From Cannabis sativa (Eukaryota; Streptophyta; Magnoliopsida; Rosales; Cannabaceae): a stretch of 64,000 bases of DNA. Position numbers and translations under genes: made by a program. The stretch lies in the NCBI RefSeq assembly GCF_029168945.1, contig NC_083602.1, forward strand, positions 30,429,323 through 30,493,322, read 5' to 3'. The notes under the pieces are model-generated. The model was not told the DNA's origin. It did no database searches and saw only the letters and a list, made by a program, of their open reading frames with translations. Below, piece by piece: positions 24,297 through 38,128 of this stretch (within the stretch, counting starts at the first letter, position 1; each line of letters begins with the position of its first letter).

Positions 24297-26166
24297 TGTT
24301 GAAAATATTTTACCAGGATCTAGATTTACTACCAAGTATGTTTCATTAACATCCTAATATGAATTCTAAAACAATGAAATAAACACATATAAAGTTTAGT
24401 AAACCTTACATTGGGTGCAGCGGAATATAATGACTCCTTCCATTTAGATCTGTAGCCCTTGATTCCTTTCTGTAGCAGAGCATAATCAAGATCTTAATCT
24501 GGATCTCTTTCTCTCCTTCCTTTGATGCTGATTCTCCTCCTTGTTGTTTGGATTCTCCTACAGTCTTACACACTATGATTGAGATACCACTTGATGTGTG
24601 TGGGCACTACTCTATCACTCAAGGAATTTCGAAATTGAAGAGAGGAAAAGAGAGAGAGGGTGGCGCATGGCTTTTTCTGAAAGGAACAATATGCAAAGTC
24701 ATGAGTTTCCTGAAGCCAGCACTTTCTATTTATAGAATGCCCTCTAGGTTTAGGTTAGAATTGTATGGCATTAAAATAATGGAAAAATAAAATGGTAAAA
24801 GCTTTGCATAGTGGGCAGCCATATAAGAAAATTGGGCCTCACTTTGCAACTTTCCCATTTTGTTATTTTTCAATCCCATTTTCTCAAAAATATCAATTTT
24901 CCAATTTAACCAATTAAATGCCAATTCTAATTATTTAATAACTAAAAAAAATAATTATTAAATAATATTGTCATTTAATATATTTATTAATTTAGACATA
25001 TAAAGTCTCTTAATTAATAAATAAACCTAGAATCTCTTTTCTTTACAATTTCGCCCTTGCTTAGTGAAAATTCATAAAGTAGACATAGTCTAACTTTAGA
25101 ATTATAATTGATTAATTAAAATCAATTAACTGAGTCTTACAAGCAGTGTGGTCTCAACTAGTATGTGGACCATGGGCCTATATAAACCGAGCTTCTAATA
25201 AGTCGAACCGAATTTACCAAGTAAATTCCCTAACTTATTAATTCCTTATTGAATCCACACTTAGAACTTGGAATTGCACTCTCAGTCATATAGAACGCTC
25301 TATATGTTCCACGATATAGATACGTCATTAGTTATCCATTGTTATAATCCTAATTTGATCAACGACCCTCTAATAGATGATCTACATTGAATAGGCACTA
25401 AATTACCGTTACACTTTCAATGTATTTTATCCTTAAAACACTTAGCTCCGTATAAATGATATTTCAGCGAAGTGAAATGAGATCTCCACCATTTATCTCT
25501 GTTTAGCCAAGCTCGAAGGATATCATCGTTTCACTTCTAAATTCCTATAGAAGTTATAGACTCCATATTTATGTTAGCGCTCCCACTCAATTATACTATC
25601 ATGTTCCCAAAATGTACGTATCACCCTGACCCAAAAGTAGGCTTAACTAACAAATCAAAGAACATGTATAGTACTCTTGAGATCGAACCTAACCATATCA
25701 GGATTAAGATCATTTGATCTAGGATCAACGGGTGATATTGAATTGAATAGATATTACGGTAAATTTTAATATATCTAATCAAAGTTCAATATCGGTCCCT
25801 TCCGATGTATACTCCATACATCCGATACTGGTAAACTTTGCCAATGCCCTGGAAAGGACATAACACTTATCCAAGGTGTAAGAATACCTATCGCTGATTA
25901 TCATGTCAGTCTAAATCCAGTGAACTGACAAATCAGGGAATAAACTTTCGAACATATAATTAAGATTATATTCCACTGTGCTGACAACACTATAATCTTT
26001 AACAAATTCATATGTTCTGGACTTAAATAGAATTCATACATTATATACATATAATCATGAAATAAATCATGTGAACCATGCAACATAAAATGTTATTTCT
26101 GATCTTTATTAATAAGTAAATCTGATTATATTGAAATGGGTTTTATTTAGGGCACAAAACCTAACA
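24297..26166 (-). mobile_element. Solo LTR of the C/E copia family
   Basis: The single LTR (1870 bp) in reverse orientation runs from tgttgaaaatattttaccag to cctaaca. It has the perfect 5-bp target-site duplication taaac at 24292-24296 and 26167-26171. The LINE frame resumes directly after it. No internal sequence remains, as expected after recombination between the two LTRs of a full element. Confidence 0.93.
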
Positions 26167-26171
26167 TAAAC

Positions 26172-27224
26172 TTGGGCATTCTCCCTCCTACACTTGGTCT
26201 AGTCTTTTGTGGGGTAGGGATCTTCTTAAAAAATATTTGATGTGGAAGGTTGGGAATGGATGCTCTATCAGGAGCCTAAATGACTACTGGATTCCTGGGA
26301 TTAGATATCCTAGCTTTAGAAGTAGTGATCAGCCTCCCTCAGATAAAGTTAGCTTCTTTATTGATGATAAGGGTCTTTGGAATAATGCTAAACTTGGCCA
26401 ATATTTTGATGACTATACTGTCTCCTCCATTCTCCAAGTTCTTATTGGTGGCCTACATAAGGATGATCACTTGATCTGGAATCAGGAGTCCTCTAGTATT
26501 TTTTCTGTCAAGTCAGCTTATCATCTTGCCAATCGTGCATCTCTCCCTCCTTCTTCCTCTAACCCATCTTTCACTAAAAAATGGTGGACCGCTCTTTGGA
26601 ACTTGAATCTTCCCCCAAAAGTTAAAACTTTTTTTGGAGGGTTTATCACCACATCCTTCCTGTCTCCCTAAATTTGTTTTTTAGATAAACAATTCCTAAC
26701 CCTTGCTATTCCCTCTGTAGTAGTCCTATTGAAATAGTTACCCATGCCTTGCTAGATTGTCCTAGTGCAGCTAAAATATGGAAAGCTTCTATATCCTTAA
26801 CAGACATGCTGATGTAAAAGACTTTTTACTTTTTGGTTTCTTGCAGCTTGACAAGGAAAATTTATCACTGTTGTTAGCCACTATGTGGGCAATCTGGAAT
26901 TTTAGAAATAAAAAATTATATACTAATTCAAATATCGCTCCTGTTGATGTTGTTGATTGGATTAACTCTTTCATGTCAGATTATCAGGAAGCCCAGCGTA
27001 GTGTGCAGAAATATGATACGTTCCAGACTTTGCACTCCCCTAGCAAGCCAAAGACGGACCCTCAAAATTTTTATCAGCTTAATACTGATGCTGCTCTAAG
27101 TTTAGAACAAAGCAAGCTTGGTTTTGGAGCGGTTATCAAACTGGCGTGGTAATGTGGTGGCTGGTTTATCTACTCCTGCAGCAGGCAACATTCAGCCCCT
27201 CCTGGCTGAAGCTTTAGCTTTAAG
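26172..27224 (+). pseudogene. LINE piece 3: zinc-binding region and start of RNase H
   Basis: It resumes in frame after the solo LTR (EAKLGHSPSYTWSSLLWGRD), followed by MWKVGNGCSIRSLNDYWIPG and the RVT-associated zinc region (SIFSVKSAYHLANRASLP to about 26670). Frame changes follow. A later stretch at 26778-27152 carries MWAIWNFRNKKLYT and the start of RNase H (QLNTDAALSLEQSKLGFGAV). It ends at AEALAL, where element D is inserted. Confidence 0.87.
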
Positions 27225-27717
27225 TGTTGGATTAAAAATCCTATGTGGGCACATATGTATAATGTATATGCTATTATAAAGTGTGATACAAAATTAAGTG
27301 ACCAATTATGTTATGGGTATCAAAAGGGTATTAAATTGTCATGGAATTAATGTGTAGATACCATAAGTTAATTTATAATTTGTTGAGGGGCCAAATTATA
27401 AATACCCAAAACTCATTCTAAGATGAGTCTATAAATAGGTAGTGGTCCCCAAGAAACACTAGGATTTCTGTATTCTCTCCTTTCCCATCAGAGAAAATAC
27501 CTAAGAAAATAGTGTATTCTTGGAAGATCAAAACCTTCTCTGCAATCTCCAACAATGTCTTCAGGTTAGTGCTTCTGCTCATTTTTTATCATCTTCTTCT
27601 TTAATTTAGCAAAGGTTCTATAAATTTGTGATTTAGGGTTTTCTATATTAAAGCACTTTAAGAATATGTTTAGATCTGTAATTTATATATTTCTTAAGTG
27701 TTTTATAAACCCTAACA
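27225..27717 (+). repeat. 5' LTR of element D
   Basis: It starts TGTTGGATTAAAAATCC and ends AACCCTAACA. A TATA-like box (TATAAATAG) is at 27430-27438. An ATG at 27555 is followed by a consensus-like splice donor. Confidence 0.95.
27430..27438 (+). promoter_or_regulatory. TATA box in the element D 5' LTR
   Basis: TATAAATAG about 125 bp before the proposed gag start codon at 27555. It is conserved in the 3' LTR; element F has the related tctataaatagg context on the minus strand near 60960. Confidence 0.65.
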
Positions 27718-28808
27718 AGTGGTATCAGAGCTACCTTTGTTGAAATAATTGAAGATCTGATGGTTTGGTTTATAAAATTTGGGGATTTTAAAATTAGGGT
27801 TTTGATCTACTTACATTTATATATATATATGCGTATGAATTAATTTTTGGGCTTCGCTCTTGAATATGTGTAATCGATATATGGCTTCAGTCGGTTTGTG
27901 GTTTCGGTCAAAGTATGTTTATTTGTATATATATATATCTTTTGATTGATGTTAGTGGATTTCACTGATATATATATACTATTTTGATTACTGTATATAT
28001 TTAGTATATAAATGATTTTGGGTTCCGTTTGACTTCTGTAACTATTCATATTATTTTGTTTTTCGTTTATGGATTTTATATATATTGGTGATTTCTTTTT
28101 TGTTTTGATGTACTGCTGTATTGTTTTATCGATAAACACAATGGCAGTACTATTATGATATAAGATACATATGCGGTAAAAGAAAAAAAAAATTCCTCCT
28201 CAAACATGTATATTTTGTTATGTATGTAAGATATATATATTGAATAATTATTGGGTAAGGTTACCATTGATTTTTTAGGCATATTTATATATATATATTA
28301 TTTTTGTGTTATATATATATGTTACAGTATAGTTTGGTAAATATGTATTTTGGTACAAACAATTTAATTTAAATTTTGGTGTTGGTTAAGACTAATATTT
28401 TGAGTAAATTAATTGAAACAATATGTCGCCAAATTGACCTCTTTTGTGTAGATTAATTTATTTAAATATTAGGATGGTTGTGTGTTTGTAATTGATGCTT
28501 ATATTGACTAGCCCAAAGGTAAAAGAATATGTTGCTAGATTTCAAACATACCTGTGGCGATAAATGTGACAATTATAAGGTATTTTGTGTGAGCAATACG
28601 TTAGTCCAAAGATTAACCTATTGTTTGACACAGTTTTATTGTCAATATTTGATTGCTACACCAAGAGTACCGCTTACAGTTAATATTACTGTCCAAAGAC
28701 TTGATATTAATGTGTGTTTGGTATCTTGAGATGGGATTAACCAATTTTTGAATTTATTGTTTAATTATGCATATTAATGTGAACTTGTTTTATTTGTTCT
28801 ATATTCAG
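27565..28808 (+). other. Candidate gag intron spanning the LTR end and PBS of element D
   Basis: The donor is TCAG|GTTAGTGC right after ATGTCTTCAG in the LTR. The acceptor is a pyrimidine-rich tract ending TATATTCAG at 28808. Splicing joins ATG TCT TCA G to CT TGT TCA and gives MSSACSSSVASISANINSIP in frame with gag. Without splicing, the gag frame has a stop at 28775-28777 and no ATG before 28859. The PBS lies inside the intron. The other D LTR and the F LTR keep the same ATG-xCT-TCA-G|GTTAGTGC arrangement. Confidence 0.6.
27720..27731 (+). other. Primer-binding site of element D
   Basis: TGGTATCAGAGC starts 2 nt after the LTR and is complementary to the 3' end of plant initiator tRNA-Met, the usual copia primer. 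Confidence 0.9.
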
Positions 28809-29757
28809 CTTGTTCATCTTCTGTTGCCTCAATATCTGCTAACATTAATTCTATTCCTATGCTTAATGGGACTAATTTCAAGGATTGGAAAAGGAATCTA
28901 CTTATAGTTCTGGGATGTATGGATTTAGACAATGCACTAAGGAATGAACAACCTGCACCTCTCACCAAGGAAAGTTCCCATGATGATAAAAGGGAATTTG
29001 AGAGGTGGGATCGTTCAAATCGCATGAGTCTAATGATTATGAAACACAGCATTCCAGAAGCCTTTTGGGGCACCGAATCCGAAGGGGTTACTATGGCTAA
29101 GAATTTCCTTGAACAAATTGAGGAACGTTTTGCTAAAAACGATAAGGTTGAAATGACAACACTTCTTGGTTCTTTAATGAACATGAAGTATAAGGGTCAA
29201 GGAAATGTAAGGGAGTACATTATGGAAATGCATCATATTGTCTCAAGATTAAGGACACTTAAGATTGAGCTTTCAGATGATGTACTTGTACTCATGGTTT
29301 TGTTAACGCTTCCTCCACAGTTTAACCAATTTAAAATTAGTTACAACTGTCAAAAGGAGAAATGGACTCTCAACGAGCTTATTTCTCATTGTGTGCAAGA
29401 GGAAGAAAGGTTGAAAAAGGACAAAACCGAAAGTGCTCATTTGGCCACTACCCCTAAGAATAAGGGCAAGAAAAGGAAATTTGAGAATGAAGCTGCTAAG
29501 GGTCCAGTTCAAAAGAAAAACCAACAGGATTCTAAGGGTTGTTTCTTTTGTAACCAACCTAGACATGTGAAGAAAGATTGTGCCAAATATCACACATGGC
29601 GTGTAAAGAAATGTATTAATCTTGCTTTGGTCTGTTTTGAGGTTAATTTAGTTTCAGTACCTAGAAACACTTGGTGGATAGATTCTGGTGCTACTACTCA
29701 CATAAGTGTTTTTATGCAGGGTTGCCTGAGCTACCGAAAGCCAAGTGATGGTGAAAG
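28809..29757 (+). pseudogene. Element D gag and start of protease, cut by element E
   Basis: The frame is open throughout. It reads NSIPMLNGTNFKDWKRNLLI and GCMDLDNALRNEQPAP, then the gag core (IMKHSIPEAFWGTESEG; NMKYKGQGNVREYIMEMHHI), a zinc knuckle CFFCNQPRHVKKDC with Arg in place of the usual Gly, and then the protease active site WWIDSGATTHIS. The frame breaks off at SDGE, where element E inserts. It resumes in the same frame at 40029 ([17 protein letters not shown]). A translation start at 28859 is possible, but the frame also continues upstream to a good splice acceptor at 28808. Confidence 0.92.
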
Positions 29758-31651
29758 TGTTGGAAATTATTTTACCAGGATCTTAGATCTACTCACAAGT
29801 ATGTTTATTAACACCCTAAATATGAACTTTCTAAAACGATGAAATAAACACATATAAAGTTTAAGAAACCTTACATTGGGTGCAGCGGAATATAATGACT
29901 CCTTCCGTTCAGATATCTAGCCCTTGATTCCTTTCTGTAGCAGAGCATTATCAATATCTGAACCTGGATTTCTTTCTCTGAATCCTTGATGCTGAATCTC
30001 CTTTGCTGATGATCTTTCTTCACGATCTTCCTCACTATGATTGAGGTATCACTTGATGTGTGTGGGCACTACTCTAATCACTAAGGATTTCGAAATTCAA
30101 AGGAAGAAGAAAGAAGAAGTGGCAGCTAAAGATAGGGAGAGAGAAGGCTCAGTTTTTTCTGAATCAGAAGAAGTCAGAAGAAAAGTCTGTTTTTTCTGAA
30201 GCCTTCACTATCTATTTATAGCATTCCACTAGGGTTAGATTTGAATTATATGGCATTAAAATAATGAAAAAATAAATTTAAAACACACACAATAGGTGGC
30301 CGGCCAAGCATTAGTGGATTGGGCCTTGGGCTTTGCAATTTTGCAATTTTAACACCTTTTGTATCTGATTTTCTCAAAAATGCCAATTTCCTAATTCAAC
30401 CATTTAAATGCCAATTCTAACTATTTAATAACTATAAATAATTATCAAATAATATTGTCATTTATCATATTTATTAATTGAACCATACAAAGTATCATAA
30501 TTAACAAATATGCCCCTATAAACTCTTTCTTTACAATTTCGCCCTTACTTAGTGAAAAATTCACAAATAGACATAGTCTAATTTGAGAATTATAATTGAT
30601 TAATCAAAACCAATTACATGAGTCTTACAAGCAATATTATCTCAACTAGTGGGGGGACCATGGGTCTATATAACCGAGCTTCCAATAAGTAGATCAAGAA
30701 TTTAGCACTAAAATTCACTAACTTATTAATTCTTCGTTGAATCCACGCATAGAACTTAGAATTGCACTCTCAGTATATAGAATGCTCTATATGTTCCACC
30801 ATATAGACACATCATTAGTTATCCATTGTTATAATCCTAATGTGATCAATGATCCTCTATATGAATGATCTACACTGTAAAGGGATTAAATTACCGTTAC
30901 ACCCTACAATGTATTTATTCCTTAAAACACTTGACCCCGTATAAATGATATTTCAGCTAATGTGAAATGAGTACTCCACCATTTATGTTCGTTTGGTCAA
31001 GCTCGAAGGAGATCATCCTTTGCTTACTATTCGCCAGATAGAAGCTATAGATTCCATGTTTATGCTAGCGCTCCCACTCAATTGCACTACCGTGTTCCCA
31101 AAATGTACGTATCACCCTGACCTAAAAGTAGGCTTAACTAACAAATCAAAGAACACGAATAGCCTCTCGAGATTGAGCCTAATCATATCAGGATTAAGAT
31201 CATTTGATCTAGGATCAACTAGGCGATATTGACTTGAATAGATATTACGGTAAGTTTAATAAATCTAAGTCAAAGTTCAATATCGGTCCCTTCCGATGCA
31301 TACTCCATGCATCCAACCTGAGCTTTACTTTAACCAATGTTCTGGAAAGAACATAGCACTTCTCCAAATGCAAGTAAACTCTGTTGTAGATTATCATATC
31401 AGTAAAACCCTATGTCTGATAAATCTAGGAAACTTTATTCACATAGTCATGTTTACTTTCCAATGTGTTGACGGCACAATAAACAGGATCAAGTATTTGA
31501 AAAGGGTTTCAGATGAATTTATACATTATGTACATATAATCATGAAATAAATCATGTGAACCATGCAACATTAAATGTTATTTCTGATCTATATTAATAA
31601 GTAAATCTGATTATATTGAAATGAGTTTTATTTAGGGCATAAAACCCAACA
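29758..31651 (-). repeat. 3' LTR of element E
   Basis: 1894 bp, on the plus strand from tgttggaaattattttacc to aaacccaaca. It is homologous over its length to the element C LTR. The 79-aa and 84-aa open frames at 30993-31232 and 31296-31550 recur in the other LTR and are chance frames. Confidence 0.93.
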
Positions 31652-31662
31652 AACTCCCACTT
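31652..31662 (-). other. Polypurine tract of element E
   Basis: Minus-strand AAGTGGGAGTT directly abuts the 3' LTR, identical to that of element C. Confidence 0.8.
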
Positions 31663-34600
31663 GCACTAATATAAAACAAAAGTGCGTTTCAAATAATCTC
31701 AACACCTTGATATACAAATCAAGTGTAGTAGTAGTAAACTCCTCGTAATAGGATCTGAAAGGTTGAATTAAACACAACCTTTTCTCCACCATTACTCTTC
31801 CTTTAATCACAAAATCATTGATAATGTGAAATTCCTCTCTATATGTCTACTCTCTTGGGATACTGGATTCTATATCTTTGGCAACTACTTTTGGTTAATC
31901 AGGAAATTAACACTAGTAGTTTAAGGCAATTTGGAATGGTGCCAAAGATGTATAGAACTTTCCTTAGACTGAATAAGTACCTTTCCTGCAGCTTTAACAT
32001 TCAGTCTCTCTCTGGTAGACCTAGAGACTTCAGATAGGTTTTTACACTTCTCCAAAATCACTTTACACCCCCAGAGTAATCACCATCTTATCAGAAAGAT
32101 TTTCTAGCACAAAGGCAAATTTCGAACTCTGATATGGTGTAGTCTAAGAGTTTTAAACACACCCTTATAGACTAACATATAGTCCCTCTTCTTTATCTTA
32201 AGATTTACTTGATTGTCTTCCAATGTTCTTCTCCTGGATTAATCTGATACCTACTCATTACTCCCACTCAACAGCAGGTGTCTGGTCTAAGGCATACAAA
32301 AGCATATCTAAGACCTCTCACTGTTGATTTAAGGAATTCTTTCATGGCTTTATCTTTTCTGGAATAGTTGAGACTTTTCCTTAGATAAATAAAATCTATA
32401 CCTAAGAGGTTGTGAAGCTTCTATAGATTGCCATTAGAAAGAAAATGCTTCAGCATCTTACTAAAGTAAGTTGCTTGCATTAGAGTAAGTAATTACCAAG
32501 TATACCACAAGCCATAGGTTTAGATAAACTCAAACCTATAATACTAGGAACAGGAAGTTTTGTTAAGTCCATTGAATAGACTTATAAACGTAAATTTTCT
32601 TTTATGTCCTTGTAATAGAAAACTTTAGGTTATTCCATGTGAATGGATTAAACCATAGTTCTATTGGCTTTCTTCTTAGTTTCTTATCTTGACAATCCAT
32701 TACTTGTTTAAACTCACAATGGATTTAAATCACTAGTGTCTCCCAAGTCATAAGAAGGTGAGTTCCTAGAAACTCTCCCACTACGACAAGGCACCGTGAA
32801 TTATGTCTAAGAAAACTAAATGGTATTGATCTCTTCGGTTGTGACAAGACAACAGAGGCAGTGGGATCATCATATGTTATATAAGATGATAGAACACTTT
32901 TGGAATCAAGAATTAAATATCTCCTTTATTTGCTACTTGTTTTCAGACTTAGTCATTATCTTAGAAAAGTAGTATTTGTTTGAACAAACACTTTCTTATC
33001 TATTGACAATGGGATGGTCCACCCCTAATCACTTAGAATAGCTAACAAACCATGGTTAATGGTTCTAGCTTTTCTTAAGATTTTGATTAGGTCATCCATG
33101 AATCTAGTAATGATTTACATTAAGTATACAACCATTACATCATTCTGAAATTGTATTACCATAGAAGGAATTAGGCAACGACTAGTAACTAATCATCAAC
33201 ATGCAACTCAAAATTTACGGGAGGTAAGTTTGGATATAATTCAAAAATCAATTTAATGATCTTTGAACTGCATATCTACTAACTATTTCTCCACCCCTAT
33301 CAGTTCGCAAGATCTTTAACCACTTACCTTAATGGTTTTAACCATTGCTAGAAATTAATGAAATTTTTCAAACATTTCAAATTTCTTTGCTAAAAGGTAT
33401 AATCTAGAGTTATCGTTTTAAGAATACAAGGAAAAACTCATATCCACCCCTGAATGTACATCCATCTGCGAATGAGATGAACTACTTTCAGTGGATATAG
33501 GCATATTAACTCTTTGCAGAGATTGATCATGTCAAATTCACTATGAACAAGATACAAATGCCATAGATTAAAAAAAATGTGGTAGTGTCTTTTGATGACA
33601 TAGGTTTAGTTACATCAAAGAGTTCTTAGAATAGTTCAAGTGGATCCTGGTCACAGAATACCTAACTCATATTCCATACAGTTTGAATCCATTAATAAAA
33701 GATGGATATTAAACACTTGAGAAAGTGTAACTGTATTGTATCTGGAATTAGAAATATAAGAAAATTTCTGTTTGGATTCTAAAATTAAAGTCAAAGACTT
33801 AAATTCAACCAAATATAATGAGTAATTCTTTCTTGGACCACCACTACTAATACAAACTCTAAGTCAGATTTCCCCATACAAGTAGGAGATTTCTAAGATT
33901 GAGGATTTACATCAATTGGGAATAGAATTTCGGGATTATAATCATATGCGTCATTTAATTTCTTAAGAGAAAATATAATGACATGAAATGATTTATAGAC
34001 CATTCATCCAATGATATATATTATTGAGCTAATTCGAAATGAATAAGCTAAGAGGAATTACGATAATTTCGTTTATAAATAAGAATCCAACGATGCTTCG
34101 ATTAGCGAAAGACAAAGTAATCTTATTTATGTAATCTTCTTGTTTCATATTGTAAAAATACTAGTCTAAGGTGTCATCAATTGATGAACAGCTAGATGTT
34201 GCATATACAATATTTATCTTTCGAGATCTTACACTATTATGTATGTCTAATGGTGAAAATCTATTAGGGATTTATCTCATTAGAAAAACAAACATGTTAG
34301 ACCAACAATGAAGATTCGAAATTAAACTACAACTTAATAACAGAAAATAACATGGTTCAATATAAATTCATACACAATTCAGAAATTATAAACATATAGC
34401 AAGTAGGAATGACTAGTGAAAATACTAAAACATACAATCCTAAATAATTTCCAATGTTTTCAACAAACTGATACAGTGTCCCGGTAGGCGAGAGTCAAAG
34501 CATCATTCATTGAATAGAGTTGTCAGCTCATCTAAAATAGAAACCATTCTAGCAACCTTTTATTCGATCAAAATAAGAATCCAACGTTGTCCCGGTAGGC

Positions 34601-37600
34601 GAGAGTCAAGGTTATTCTCATTTCATGAGCCTCTACCATTGTTTCATGTTTCATAAGTTTATCTCTAAGTAGTCACCGTAGGGGAGAGTCTAATAGAGAC
34701 GAAAACTTACAAAACACTTATCAAATGAAATCTTACGGTGTTAAATGCGTTCAACGAATAACCATCCATAGGGGGACGAAGTCTAGCGTCTCGAGGTTAT
34801 ATTGAAAACATTTAACTTTTGTAAGACCAACAATGGAGATCGAATATCTTAATAATAATCAAGCTCATTATTTAAAGTGAGTTGTATTTTCTTTGATTCT
34901 CTTTATTTAATTTATTTATTTTAAATATATATTTATTTAAAATTTCAAATTTAGAATGAAAAATTCTAAATATAAATTTTAATTTAATATTTATAAATTT
35001 TACTTAGATGGATATTAAAATAACATGAATTATTTCCATCTTAGTAATAATTTCCAATAAATATTTAGAAAAATATTCAATTTAAGTTGTTACAAAATTA
35101 ATATAAATTAATTTACAACTCAAATTTAATTTTCTATAAATATATATTGCATTTCGAAAAATTAAAGTATTTAAGAATACAATTTTCGAAAATGCATGTT
35201 AAAATAAAAAAATTAATCCTGGAAAAATTATTCTAATTTAATGTTGGCCCAAAATTAATTAATAAAATTAATTTACAACAAAACATATAATTTTCCTATT
35301 TAATTAAATATATAAGAAAAATTTCAAATATTTAAGTATGATGATGAAAATCAACTTAAATATTAATTTTCTATTTAATTAAATACACTAGAAAAATATT
35401 TCAAGCAAAAATATCATCTATCTAGATTTTCCTTTGACTAATTAATTCAATTTCTAATAATATACTTTAATTTAATTTATTTTAAATTAATCAATAAATG
35501 AAAAAATCATTGATTTAAGTTGATCCAAGAATTAATTAAAATAAATAATTAATTTACAACTTAATATATTTTTCAAGATAAAATTCGAAATTCTAGCATT
35601 TAAGAAATGCAATTTCGAAAATTGATTAATAAAATAAAAAAAATATATTTTGAAAATTATTTAAATTTAGTTGAAAAAATAAATTTCAACTAAAAATAAT
35701 TTTCTATTTAATTAAATGTCATGAAAAAGAAATATTTAAGTATGATGATAAAAATCAACTTAGATATTTAATTTTCAAATTAATTAAATGTATTAAATTC
35801 AAGAAATAAATAATTAAGTGTAGAGAAGGCTTAATTATTAATTTCTAGTTTAATACTAGGAAAAATATACTTAAAATAAATTGTACCAAAATTAATTATT
35901 TAAATAATTAATTTCACAATTTATGATATTTTCCTATTTAATATTAGAAATAATAAGTAGTCTAGAAATAACTATCTAGAAAATATCTTATTTGACTAAG
36001 TATCTTTTCCACAAAATTTGAAAATATCTAATTTAAGTTGTATTAGAAAAAATCTAGAACTTAAATATTTTTCAAATTTAGATTTAATTAAATATCAAAA
36101 ATTAAGTCGTGACCACTTAATTTGAAAATATTCCATTTTAAGTTAATATTCGAAAAGATATTAACTTAAAAAATATCTAAAGAATCTTAATAACCAATGC
36201 CTAAAATTCCTCAACTTAATTTTGAAATTTGAAATTCAAAAGATATTCAGATTTAAGTTGGTTAGTTGTAGATAACTAAATATCAACTTAAATAAGAATA
36301 TTTAATGAAAAATTTAAATTAAGTTCCAGAAAGAATCTAGATAGTTATAATTCTATATTTAATTAAATACAAGAAAATACATATAGTTTAGCTTAGAATA
36401 TAAAATTCTTTAAACTATGATTTTCTAAATTAATTTCAAAATAAATGAAATTAATTATGTTGCTAATCAATTTAATTAGGTTAAACTAGTGTAATTAACC
36501 TATTACAGTCATTCAAATCAGGCAAATGGGCCTTCACAATTGGGGTGGTTCATGTGAGGGGGTGTTGGGTTCAGTATGTCGTACCCACTTCTATAGCTCC
36601 CAACTCTCACACAAGGCCCAAAAGAGAGGAATTTAACCTTAATAAGAACAACTGTTATTAATTGAATAGGCCCAAAAACTAAATGGGCCTAAATAAATTC
36701 TATCAAAAACTATGATAATTTATTTTAGCAACATTAACCTATATGCATCTATAATAAAATTAAACACATAGGCTCACACAGGCACACTTTGGATGGGTCC
36801 TATCATGTTGCTAGGTCATACACAGATGAAAGAAGATTGTAAATATACCTGTTACAAATTATTATCTTGACCAAGGGAGCCATCAGATCATTAGATCTGG
36901 CAAAAGGTAACCATGGCTATTTGCAATTAAGTAATAATAGGTTTTAAAAACTTACATACAAGCTAAAACCACATACTCCTGCAACAAGGTTAGCTGGATA
37001 GTTGGAAGTAGGATTTATTTAATTTTAAATAAATAATTTCGAAAAATAAATAATTAAAAAAATATTGTAATATTCGAAAAAATAAAATAAAATTTTTTAA
37101 AAAAATTAATTTTGGAAATAAAATTTAAATTTCGAAATTTAAAAAAAATATTTAAAATTAAACCTACTTTTTTGAAAAATTAGGTTTCAACCAACCTAAA
37201 TATCATTTCAAAATTTGCTAACTACTTTTAAAAAATTAAATGTTATTTTAAAAATAAAAATTAAATAAAAATTAGAAAAGATAAATGAAATATCTTTTCA
37301 CATTTTAAATTTAATTTAAATAAATAAAATAACAAAATTTAAAAGTTAGCAAAATATCTTACCTCTATTTAAAATTACATGATTATAAATATCTTATTTT
37401 AAATTTAAATAAGGTCAAAATATCTAAAAAGATTTAATTTTAAAAAAAGTATCTTAAAAGATAAGATATAATTAAAAATATCTTAAAAGATAAGATATCT
37501 TAAAAATATCTTAAAAGATTTTATAGATATCTTATAAAATCTGACCTTAAATTAAAAAATAAGATAAGATATAATCAAATTTAAAAATAAGATAGATTTT

Positions 37601-38109
37601 TAAGCAAGAAGATAGATACTAATTCTATTCAAATTCAAATTACACTAATATCTTGAATTAAATTTAAAAAATATTAAATTAATTCAAAATGATAATTAGA
37701 ATTGAATTATGAATAGTAATAGTATAAATACAAAACTATACAAAAAATTGGAAGTTAATTCCATGAAAAAGCATGAAAAATCGAAGAAAAACAAAAAAAA
37801 ATTCGAAACTGTACGGACAGATTTGCGATCGCAGGAAAATATCAGCACAGCCCCGATTTTTTCAAATCTTCAAAAAATCATAACTAATTCAAATTAAATC
37901 CAAATTAAGTTCTGTAAAAGGCTAACTTGCTTAATTTTTTCCATACTATCCAATAAAAATAATTCCAGAAACAAAATCGCAATTATTTTTCACGAAAATT
38001 TCACAAACATCAATCGATCATCAAATAACACTCAATACAACATGATACCATCCAAAGAACATACAAACAATCGTTTTAAAGTCCAAATTTCTTGCAAGTA
38101 AATCAATTA
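31663..38109 (-). other. Non-coding internal region of element E
   Basis: 6.4 kb, very AT-rich, with no open frame carrying gag or pol motifs. In element sense it keeps one copy of the leader unit (38100 to 36869), the island at about 36510-36660, and the repeated-motif island at about 34440-34850. In that island, cccggtaggcgagagtc occurs at 34482-34498 and 34590-34607, with two weaker versions near 34675 and 34770. Where C has gag, E passes straight to a region related to the 3' internal part of C. Confidence 0.8.
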
Positions 38110-38126
38110 CCATGGCTCTGAGGCCA
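38110..38126 (-). other. Primer-binding site of element E
   Basis: Minus-strand TGGCCTCAGAGCCATGG starts 2 nt inside the 5' LTR boundary, the same variant as in element C. Confidence 0.7.
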
Positions 38127-38128
38127 GT

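Noticed and set aside
30993..31550. Open frames of 79 and 84 codons on the plus strand, repeated exactly or nearly at 39365-39922
   Set aside because: They lie inside the two LTRs of element E, antisense to it, and are repeated only because the LTRs are copies.
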